Below are positions 55,281 to 64,000 of a stretch of 64,000 nucleotides of DNA, piece after piece. Each line of letters starts with the position of its first letter. Positions within the stretch are counted from its first letter, which is position 1. The notes beneath the pieces are model-generated. The model did no database searches. It had not been told where the DNA came from and was given only the letters and a program-made list of their open reading frames with translations. The stretch is from Euonymus europaeus (lineage: Eukaryota; Streptophyta; Magnoliopsida; Celastrales; Celastraceae). Location: assembly GCA_963580455.1 (NCBI GenBank), contig OY756961.1:12443001-12507000 (forward strand). Direction: 5' to 3'. Both the position numbers and the translations under genes were made by a program.

Positions 55281-55921
55281 CATCAAAGTTGCTCGGTGTA
55301 TAATTTTTATTGTTTTCATATGTCAAATTTTACGAGTATAAGCTTCCTAGATTATTCCGATGCCAAAACACCAACTTTCTATGACAAATGGACAAAACCG
55401 TTAAAAGCTCCTCCATACAGAGAGTTGAGCAACATTCGGACCTTCAAAGTTGCTCGGTGTATAATTTTTATTGTTCTCATATGTCAAATTTTACGAGTAT
55501 AAGCTTCATAGATTATTTCGATGCCAAAACACCAACTTTTTATGACAAATGGACAAAACCGTTAAGAGCTCCTCCATAGAGAGAGTTGAACAACTTTGGA
55601 CCATTAAAATTGCTCTATGTACACTTTTTATTGTACTTATATGTCAAATTTTACTAGTATAAGCTTCCTAGATTATTTCGATGCCAAAACACCAACGTTC
55701 TATGACAAATGGACAAAACCGTTAAAAGCACCTCCATAAAGAGAGTTGAGCAATTTCGGACCATCAAAATTGCTCTATGTACACTTTTTATTGTTCTCAT
55801 ATGTCAAATTTTACGAGTATAAGCTTCCTAGATTATTTCGAAGCCAAAACACCAACTTTCTTTGACAAATGGACAAAACAGTTAAAAGCTCCTCCATAGA
55901 GAGTGTTGAGCGACTTCGGAC
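55281..55921 (+). repeat. 641-bp four-monomer insertion inside the unit
   Basis: Absent from the first unit: 51,928 continues directly into the restart, whereas 55,280 continues for four more monomers first. Both ends lie in the same 'gagtgttgagcgacttcgg' context, and the last monomers (from ~55,727) repeat those at ~55,086. That fits either an in-register gain of four monomers in these units or a loss in the 3,352-bp unit. Confidence 0.78.
55748..55775. other. Dyad with matched changes in both arms, copy 6
   Basis: Belongs to the extra four-monomer piece found in the 3,993-bp units but absent from the 3,352-bp unit; it repeats the site at 55,107 at 641 bp spacing. Confidence 0.8.
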
Positions 55922-58900
55922 CATCAAAGTTGCTCGGTGTACAATTTTTATTGTTCTAATATGTCAAATTTTATGTGTATAAGCTTCCTAGACTATTTCG
56001 ATGCCAAAACACCAACTTTCTTTGACAAATGGACAAAACCGTTAAAAGCTCCTCCATAGAGAGAGTTGAGCAACTTCGGACTATGAAAGTTGCTCGGGAT
56101 AGACCTTTTATTGTTCTTCTATGTCAAATTTTATGAGTACAAGCTTCCTACATTATTTCGATGCCAAAACACCAACTTTCTATGACAAAAGGACAAAACC
56201 TTTAAACTCCTCCATAGAGAGAATTGAGCAACTTCGGACTATCAAAGTTGCTTGGGATAGACTTTTTATTGTTCTTCTATGTCAAATTTTTCGAGTATAA
56301 GCTTCCTACATTATTTCGATGCCAAAACACCAACTTTCTATGACAAAAAGACAAAACCGTTAAAAGCTCCTCCATAGAGAGAGTTGAGCAACTTCGGACC
56401 ATCAAAGTTGCTCGGTGTACAATTTTTATTGTTCTAATATGTCAAATTTTATGTGTATAAGCTTCCAAGATTATTTCGTTGCGAAAACACCAACTTTCTT
56501 AGACAAATGGACAAAACCGTTAAAAGCTCCTCCATAGAGAGAGTTGAGCAACTTCGGACTATGAAAGTTGCTCGGGATAGACTTTTTATTGTTCTTCTAT
56601 GTCAAATTTTATGAGTATAGGCTTCCTACATTATTTCGATGCCAAAACACCAACTTTCTATGACAAAAGGACAAAACCGTTAAACTCCTCCATAGAGAGA
56701 GTTGAGAAACTTCGGACTATCAAAGTTGCTTGGGATAGACTTTTTATTGTTCTTCTATGTCAAATTTTACGAGTATAAGCTTCCTACATTATTTCGATGC
56801 CAAAACACCAACTTTAAATGACAAAACGACAAAACCGTTAAAATCTCCTCCATAGAGAGAATTGAGAAACTTCGGACCATCAAAGTTGCTCGGTGTACAA
56901 TTTTTATTGTTCTAATATGTCAAATTTTATGTGTATAAGCTTCCAAGATTATTTCGATGCGGAAACACCAACTTTCTTTGACAAATGGACAAAACCGTTA
57001 AAAGCTCCTCCATAGAGAGAGTTGAGCAACTTCGGACTATGAAAGTTGCTCGGGATAGACTTTTTATTGTTCTTCTATGTCAAATTTTATGAGTATAAGC
57101 TTTCTACATTATTTCGATGCCAAAACACCAACTTTCTTTGACGAATGGACAAAACCGTTAAAAGCTCCTCCATAGAGAGAGTTGAGCAACGTCGGACTAT
57201 GAAAGTTGCTCGGGATAGACTTTTTATTGTTCTTCTACGTCAAATTTTATGAGTATAAGCTTCCTACATTATTTCGATGCCAAAACACCAACTTTCTATG
57301 ACAAAAGGACAAAACCGTTAAACTCCTCGATAGAGAGAGTTGAGCAACTTCGGACTATCAAAATTGCTTGGGATAGACTTTTTATTGTTCTTCTATGTCA
57401 AATTTTACAAGTATAAGCTTCCTACATTATTTCGATGCCAAAACACCAACTTTCTATGACAAAAAGACAAAACCGTTAAAAGCTCCTCCATAGAGAGAGT
57501 TGAGCAACTTCGGACCATCAATGTTGCTCGGTGTACAATTTTTATTGTTCTTATATGTCAAATTTTATGTGTATAAGCTTCCAAGATTATTTCGATGCGA
57601 AAACACCAACTTTCTTTGACAAATGGACAAAACCGTTAAAAGCTCCTCCATAGAGAGAGTTGAGCAACTTCGGACTATGAAAGTTGCTCGGGATAGACTT
57701 TTTATTGTTCTTCTATGTCAAATTTTATGAGTATAAGCTTCCTACATTATTTCGAAGACAAAACAACAACTTTCTATGACAAAAGGACAAAACCGTTAAA
57801 CTCCTCTATAGAGAGAGTTGAGCAACTTCGGACTATCAAAGTTGCTTGCGATAGACTTTTTATTGTTCTTCTATGTCAAATTTTACGAGTATAAGCTTCC
57901 TACATTATTTCGATGCCAAAACATCACATTTCTATGACAAAAAGACAAAACCGTTAAAAGCTCCTCCATAGAGAGAGTTGAGCAACTTCGGACCATCAAA
58001 GTTGCTCGGTGTATAATTTTTATTGTTCTCATATGTCAAATTTTACGAGTATAAGCTTCATAGATTATTTCGATGCCAAAACACCAACTTTTTATGATAA
58101 ATGGACAAAATCGTTAAGAGCTCCTCCATAGAGAGAGTTGAGCAACTTCGGACCATTAAAATTGCTCTATGTACACTTTTTGCTGTTCTTCTATGTCAAA
58201 TTTTATGAGTATAAGCTTCCTAGATTATTTCGATGCCAAAACACCAACTTTCTATCACAAATTGACAAAACCGTTAAAAGCTCCTCCATAGAGAGTGTTG
58301 AGCGACTTCGGACCATCAAAGTTGTTCGGTGTACAATTTTTATTGTTCTCATATGTCAAATTTTACGAGTATAAGCTTCATAGATTATTTCGATGCCAAA
58401 ACACCAACTTTCTATGACAAATAGACAAAACCGGTAATAGCTCCTCCATAGAGAGAGTTGAGCAACTTCGGACAATCAAAGTTGCTCGAGAAAGACTTTT
58501 TATTGTTCTTCTGTGTCAAATTTTACGAGTATAAGCTTCCTAGATTATTTCGATGCCAAAACACCAACTTTCTATGACAAATGGACAAAACCGTTAAAAG
58601 CACCTCCATAAAGAGAGTTGAGCAACTTCGGACCATTAAAATTGCTCTATGTACACTTTTTACTGTTCTTCTATGTTAAATTTTATGAGTATAAGCTTCC
58701 TAGATTATTTCGATGCCAAAACACCAACTTTCTATGAAAAATGGACAAAACCGTTAAAAGCTCCTCCATAGAGAGTGTTGAGCGACTTCGGACCATCAAA
58801 GTTGCTCGGTGTTCAATTTTTATTGTTCTTATATGTCAAATTTTACGAGTATAAGCTTCCGAGATTATTTCGATGTCAAAACACCAACTTTCTATGACAA

Positions 58901-59099
58901 ATAGACAAAACCGTTAAAAGCTCCTGCATAGAGAGAGTTGAGCAACTTCGGACTATCAAAGTTGCTTGGGATAGACTTTTTATTATTCTTATATGTCAAA
59001 TTTTACGAGTATAAGCTTCCTAGATTATTTCGATGCCAAAACACCAACTTTCTATGACAAATGGACAAAACCGTTAAAAGCACCTCCATAAAGAGAGTT

Positions 59100-59127
59100 G
59101 AGCAATTTCGGACCATCAAAATTGCTC
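59100..59127. other. Dyad with matched changes in both arms, copy 7
   Basis: Equivalent of 55,107 one 3,993-bp unit later; arms and loop unchanged. Confidence 0.8.
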
Positions 59128-59740
59128 TATGTACACTTTTTATTGTTCTCATATGTCAAATTTTACGAGTATAAGCTTCCTAGATTATTTCGAAGCCAAA
59201 ACACCAACTTTCTTTGACAAATGGACAAAACAGTTAAAAGCTCCTCCATAGAGAGTGTTGAGCGACTTCGGACCATCAAAGTTGCTCGGTGTATAATTTT
59301 TATTGTTTTCATATGTCAAATTTTACGAGTATAAGCTTCCTAGATTATTCCGATGCCAAAACACCAACTTTCTATGACAAATGGACAAAACCGTTAAAAG
59401 CTCCTCCATACAGAGAGTTGAGCAACATTCGGACCTTCAAAGTTGCTCGGTGTATAATTTTTATTGTTCTCATATGTCAAATTTTACGAGTATAAGCTTC
59501 ATAGATTATTTCGATGCCAAAACACCAACTTTTTATGACAAATGGACAAAACCGTTAAGAGCTCCTCCATAGAGAGAGTTGAACAACTTTGGACCATTAA
59601 AATTGCTCTATGTACACTTTTTATTGTACTTATATGTCAAATTTTACTAGTATAAGCTTCCTAGATTATTTCGATGCCAAAACACCAACGTTCTATGACA
59701 AATGGACAAAACCGTTAAAAGCACCTCCATAAAGAGAGTT

Positions 59741-59768
59741 GAGCAATTTCGGACCATCAAAATTGCTC
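59741..59768. other. Dyad with matched changes in both arms, copy 8
   Basis: Equivalent of 55,748 one 3,993-bp unit later; arms and loop unchanged. Confidence 0.8.
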
Positions 59769-59914
59769 TATGTACACTTTTTATTGTTCTCATATGTCAA
59801 ATTTTACGAGTATAAGCTTCCTAGATTATTTCGAAGCCAAAACACCAACTTTCTTTGACAAATGGACAAAACAGTTAAAAGCTCCTCCATAGAGAGTGTT
59901 GAGCGACTTCGGAC

Positions 59915-60360
59915 CATCAAAGTTGCTCGGTGTACAATTTTTATTGTTCTAATATGTCAAATTTTATGTGTATAAGCTTCCTAGACTATTTCGATGCCAA
60001 AACACCAACTTTCTTTGACAAATGGACAAAACCGTTAAAAGCTCCTCCATAGAGAGAGTTGAGCAACTTCGGACTATGAAAGTTGCTCGGGATAGACCTT
60101 TTATTGTTCTTCTATGTCAAATTTTATGAGTACAAGCTTCCTACATTATTTCGATGCCAAAACACCAACTTTCTATGACAAAAGGACAAAACCTTTAAAC
60201 TCCTCCATAGAGAGAATTGAGCAACTTCGGACTATCAAAGTTGCTTGGGATAGACTTTTTATTGTTCTTCTATGTCAAATTTTTCGAGTATAAGCTTCCT
60301 ACATTATTTCGATGCCAAAACACCAACTTTCTATGACAAAAAGACAAAACCGTTAAAAGC
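59915..60360 (+). repeat. Truncated fourth unit of the 3,993-bp family
   Basis: About 446 bp identical in layout to the start of the previous units ('cctagactatttcg', 'aaacctttaaactcc', 'gagagaattgag'). Near 60,360 ('aaaagcccctcc') it joins class G monomers matching ~19,780 onward instead of continuing with class T as at 56,395. Confidence 0.8.
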
Positions 60361-63300
60361 CCCTCCATAGAGAGAGTTGAGCAACTTCGGACTATGAAAG
60401 TTGCTCGGGATAGACTTTTTATTGTTCTTCTATGTCAAATTTTATGAGTATAAGCTTCCTACATTATTTCGATGCCAAAACACCAACTTTCTATGACAAA
60501 AGGACAAAACCGTTAAACTCCTCCATAGAGAGAGTTGAGCAACTTCGGACTATCAAAATTGCTTGGGATAGACTTTTTATTGTTCTTCTATGTCAAATTT
60601 TACAAGTATAAGCTTCCTACATTATTTCGATGCCAAAACACCAACTTTCTATGACAAAAAGACAAAACCGTTAAAAGCTCCTCCATAGAGAGAGTTGAGC
60701 AACTTCGGACCATCAAAGTTGCTCGGTGTACAATTTTTATTGTTCTTATATGTCAAATTTTATGTGTATAAGCTTCCAAGATTATTTCGATGCGAAAACA
60801 CCAACTTTCTTTGACAAATGGACAAAACCGTTAAAAGCTCCTCCATAGAGAGAGTTGAGCAACTTCGGACTATGAAAGTTGCTCGGGATAGACTTTTTAT
60901 TGTTCTTCTATGTCAAATTTTATGAGTATAAGCTTCCTACATTATTTCGATGCCAAAACAACAACTTTCTATGACAAAAGGACAAAACCGTTAAACTCCT
61001 CCATAGAGAGAGTTGAGCAACTTCGGACTATCAAAGTTGCTTGCGATAGACTTTTTATTGTTCTTCTATGTCAAATTTTACGAGTATAAGCTTCCTACAT
61101 TATTTCGATGCCAAAACATCACATTTCTATGACAAAAAGACAAAACCGTTAAAAGCTCCTCCATAGAGAGAGTTGAGCAACTTCGGACCATCAAAGTTGC
61201 TCGGTGTATAATTTTTATTGTTCTCATATGTCAAATTTTACGAGTATAAGCTTCATAGATTATTTCGATGCCAAAACACCAACTTTTTATGATAAATGGA
61301 GAAAATCGTTAAGAGCTCCTTCATAGAGAGAGTTGAGCAACTTCGGACCATTAAAATTGCTCTATGTACACTTTTTGCTGTTCTTCTATGTCAAATTTGA
61401 TGAGTATAAGCTTCCTAGATTATTTCGATGCCAAAACACCAACTTTCTATCACAAATTGACAAAACCGTTAAAAGCTCCTCCATAGAGAGTGTTGAGCGA
61501 CTTCGGACCATCAAAGTTGTTCGGTGTACAATTTTTATTGTTCTCATATGTTAAATTTTACGAGTATAAGCTTCATAGATTATTTCGATGCCAAAACACC
61601 AACTTTCTATGACAAATAGACAAAACCGGTAAAAACTCCTCCATAGAGAGAGTTGAGCAACTTCGGACCATCAAAGTTGCTCGAGAAAGACGTTTTATTG
61701 TTCTTCTGTGTCAAATTTTTTCGATTATAAGCTTCCTGGATTATTTCGATGCCAAAACACCAACTTTCTATGACAAATGGACAAAACCGTTAAAAGCACC
61801 TCCATAAAGAGAGTTGAGCAACTTCGGACCATTAAAATTGCTCTATGTACACTTTTTACTGTTCTTCTATGTTAAATTTTATGAGTATAAGCTTCCTAGA
61901 TTATTTCGATGCCAAAACACCAACTTTCTATGAAAAATGGACAAAACCGTTAAAAGCTCCTCCATAGAGAGTGTTGAGCGACTTCGGACCATCAAAGTTG
62001 CTCGGTGTTCAATTTTTATTGTTCTTATATGTCAAATTTTACGAGTATAAGCTTCAGAGATTATTTCGATGCCAAAACACCAACTTTCTATGACAAATAG
62101 ACAAAACCGTTAAAAGCCCCTGCATAGAGAGAGTTGAGCAACTTCGGACTATCAAAGTTGCTCGGGATAGACTTTTTATTATTCTTATATGTCAAATTTT
62201 ACGAGTATAAGCTTCCTAGATTATTTCGATGCCAAAACACCAACTTTCTATGACAAATGGACAAAACCGTTAAAAGCACCTCCATAAAGAGAGTTGAGCA
62301 ATTTCGGACCATCAAAATTGCTCTATGTACACTTTTTATTGTTCTCATATGTCAAATTTTACGAGTATAAGCTTCCTAGATTATTTCGAAGCCAAAACAC
62401 CAACTTTCTTTGACAAATGGACAAAACAGTTAAAAGCTCCTCCATAGAGAGTGTTGAGCGACTTCGGACCATCAAAGTTGCTCGGTGTATAATTTTTATT
62501 GTTTTCATATGTCAAATTTTACGAGTATAAGCTTCCTAGATTATTCCGATGCCAAAACACCAACTTTCTATGACAAATGGACAAAACCGTTAAAAGCTCC
62601 TCCATACAGAGAGTTGAGCAACTTCGGACCGTCAAAGTTGCTCGGTGTATAATTTTTATTGTTCTCATATGTCAAATTTTACGAGTATAAGCTTCATAGA
62701 TTATTTCGATGCCAAAACACCAACTTTTTATGACAAATGGACAAAACCGTTAAGAGCTCCTCCATAGAGAGATTTGAGCAACTTTGGACCATTAAAATTG
62801 CTCTATGTACACTTTTTATTGTTATTCTATGTGAAATTTTACCAGTATAAGCTTCCTAGATTATTTCGATGCCAAAACACCAACGTTCTATGACAAATGG
62901 ACAAAACCGTTAAAAGCTCCTCCATAGAGAGTGTTGAGCGACTTCGGACCATCAAAGTTGCTCGGTGTACAATTTTTATTGTTCTTATATGTCAAATTTT
63001 ATGAGTATAAGCTTCCTACATTATTTCGATGCCAAAACACTAACTTTCTATGACAAATGGACAAAACCGTTAAACTCCTCCATAGAGAGAGTTGAGCAAC
63101 TCCGGACCCTTAAAATTGCTCTATGTACACTTTTTATTGTTCTTCTATGTCAAATTTTATGAGTATAAGCTTCCGAGATTATTTCGATGCCAAAACACCA
63201 ACTTTCTATGACAAATGGACAAAACCGTTAAAAGCCCCTCCATAGAGAGCGTTGAGCAACTTCGGAACATCAAAGTTGCTCGGGATAGACTTTTTATTGT

Positions 63301-64000
63301 TCTTCTATGTCAAATTTTACGAGTATAGGCTTCCTAGATTATTTCGATGCCAAAACACCAACTTTCTATGACAAATAGACAAAACCGTTAAAAGCTCCTC
63401 CATAGAGAGAGTTGAGCAACTTCGGACTATCAAAGTTGCTCGGGATATACTTTTTATTGTTCTTCTACGTCAACTTTTACGAGTATAAGCTTCCTACATT
63501 ATTTCGATGCCAAAAAACCAACTTTCTATGACAAAAAGACAAAACCGTTAAAAGCTCCTCCATAGAGAGAGTTGATCGACTTCGGACCATCAAAGTTGCT
63601 CGGGATAGACTTTTTATTGTTCTTATATGTGAAATTTTACGCGTATAAGCTTTTAAAATTATTTCGATGACAAAACACCAACTTTCTATGACAAATGGAC
63701 AAAACCGTTAAAAGCTCCTCCATAGAGAGAGTTGAGCAACTTCAAACCATCAAAGTTGCTTGGGATAGACTTTTTATTGTTCTTCTATGTGAAATTTTTC
63801 GAGTATAAGTTTCCAAGATTATTTCCGATGCCAAAACACCAACTTTCTAAGACAAATGGACAAAACCGTTAAAAGCTCCTCCATAGAGAGAGTTGAGCAA
63901 CTTTAGACTATCAAAGTTGCTCGGGATAGACTTTTTATGGTTCTTCTATGTCAAATTTTACGAGTATAAGCTTCCTACATTATTTCGATGCCAAAACACC
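60361..64000 (+). repeat. Right-edge satellite segment related to 19.8-23 kb
   Basis: It follows copy 1 of the 40-monomer unit at an offset of 40,582 (61,333 with 20,751), shifting to 40,743 (62,965 with 22,222) after gaining one monomer. It includes private changes such as 'caaatttgatgag' near 61,396 and 'ttttttcgattataagc' near 61,715. The last ~200 bp match ~24,240-24,340 better. The array runs on past the right edge. Confidence 0.78.
62296..62323. other. Dyad with matched changes in both arms, copy 9
   Basis: Arms gagcaattt and aaattgctc around cggaccatca in the last segment, which resembles 19.8 kb onward. It is the counterpart of the site at 21,713. Confidence 0.8.

Larger units (their letters stand above)
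51929..55921 (+). repeat. 3,993-bp (25-monomer) unit, copy 1
   Basis: It matches the 3,352-bp unit up to about 55,280, then holds four additional monomers (about 55,281-55,921) before the unit restarts at 'ccatcaaagttgctcggtg'. The extra piece contains an inserted base in 'gagcaacattcggacc' near 55,430 and a second matched-change dyad. Confidence 0.87.
55922..59914 (+). repeat. 3,993-bp (25-monomer) unit, copy 2
   Basis: Near-perfect copy of 51,929-55,921. All markers repeat at 3,993 bp, including 54,145 with 58,138, 55,296 with 59,289, and the odd inserted base near 59,425. One difference I noted is 'ttgtcctaatatg' near 52,438 against 'ttgttctaatatg' near 56,431. Confidence 0.88.
1..64000 (+). 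repeat. Continuous ~160-bp satellite array (about 400 monomers)
   Basis: The sequence returns to the same phase every ~160 bases from first to last base, for example 'agttgctcgg' or variants at 1, 161, 321, 481 and so on. Landmarks in nearly every monomer are AAGCTT near monomer position 55, 'gatgccaaaaca' near 73-84, 'acaaaaccgtta' near 105-116 and 'tccatagagag' near 126-136. All copies face the same way; I saw no inversion and no inserted non-satellite DNA. Most monomers are 160 bp, with 158-bp and 161-bp variants. Head-to-tail homogeneous arrays of 150-180 bp units are typical of plant and animal centromeric satellites; that this is centromeric is inference. There is no other sequence in the window, so every stretch without a gene is satellite. 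Confidence 0.98.

Noticed and set aside
4934..63162. Many + strand open reading frames of 63-99 codons giving similar peptides rich in F, Y, I and L
   Set aside because: They are translations of the satellite. The 160-bp monomer is one base more than 53 codons, so each frame reads the same DNA differently in successive monomers, and stops fall at the variable 'ctag' or 'tag' sites. Similar peptides come from repetition of the DNA, not from a protein family. No ribosome-binding site, codon bias or splice structure supports them.
1..64000. CRISPR array
   Set aside because: Units are contiguous and similar over their full 160 bp; there are no short repeats separated by unrelated spacers and no cas genes.
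1..64000. 5S rDNA, tRNA or other RNA gene clusters
   Set aside because: No conserved A/B/C box layout, cloverleaf or known rRNA segment was recognised in the monomer.
1..64000. Transposon or retrovirus insertions in the array
   Set aside because: I followed the 160-bp phase along the window and saw no stretch without satellite landmarks, no terminal repeats and no target-site duplications. Length changes are all small or whole multiples of the monomer.
1..64000. Telomere-type short repeats or inverted array segments
   Set aside because: No TTTAGGG or TTAGGG runs were seen, and every monomer is in the same orientation.
1..64000. A previously undescribed protein-coding system
   Set aside because: There is no coding capacity beyond satellite-derived short frames. 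The notable biology here is structural: dyads and higher-order repeat turnover.

Overview
The whole 64 kb window is one uninterrupted block of tandem satellite DNA. The basic unit is about 160 bp, roughly 37-38% G+C (counted on a hand-made consensus), repeated head to tail about 400 times, always in the same orientation. I found no gene, RNA gene, transposable element, CRISPR array or unique spacer. The only open reading frames are 63-99 codon translations of the satellite itself. A large, homogeneous, ~160-bp array of this kind suggests pericentromeric or centromeric heterochromatin of a eukaryote, most plausibly a flowering plant. The 160 bp can be cut into four 40-bp quarters, and the first two resemble each other (22/40 by hand). 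That recalls the carrot (Daucus) Cent-Dc satellite, which as I remember it is a ~159-bp tetramer of ~40-bp units. I treat this as a guess, not an identification.

Monomer anatomy, numbered from the 'agttgctcgg' start: (i) the right arm of a dyad, then a variable T-rich stretch that defines three main classes (cgggatagac, cggtgtacaa or cggtgtataa, ctatgtacac); (ii) an almost invariant AAGCTT (HindIII) around position 55; (iii) 'tttcgatgccaaaacaccaac'-like DNA near 70-90; (iv) a well-conserved 'acaaaaccgttaa' core near 105-117; (v) the left arm of the dyad at the end of the monomer. The two arms, gagcaactt and aagttgctc, enclose a 10-base loop and straddle the arbitrary monomer boundary. A subset of monomers carries matched changes in both arms.

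Layout. 1-1,809: mixed monomers. 1,810-8,525 and 8,526-13,325: two versions of one block; the first has two extra 6-monomer duplications. 13,326-16,039: mixed. 16,040-19,209: a 1,589-bp (10-mer) tandem pair and its flank. 19,210-31,866: two nearly identical 6,391-bp (40-mer) units. 31,867-33,674: a segment related to 5.7-7.2 kb. 33,675-40,064: two 3,195-bp (20-mer) units. 40,065-48,576: a mosaic related to 20-25 kb and then to 6-8.6 kb. 48,577-60,360: units of 3,352, 3,993 and 3,993 bp plus a partial fourth. 60,361-64,000: related to 19.8 kb onward. The array has therefore grown by repeated recent segmental duplication of blocks of 6 to 40 monomers, with no single fixed higher-order repeat. 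Any biological role would lie in chromatin, such as centromere identity, nucleosome phasing or non-B DNA, and not in encoded products.
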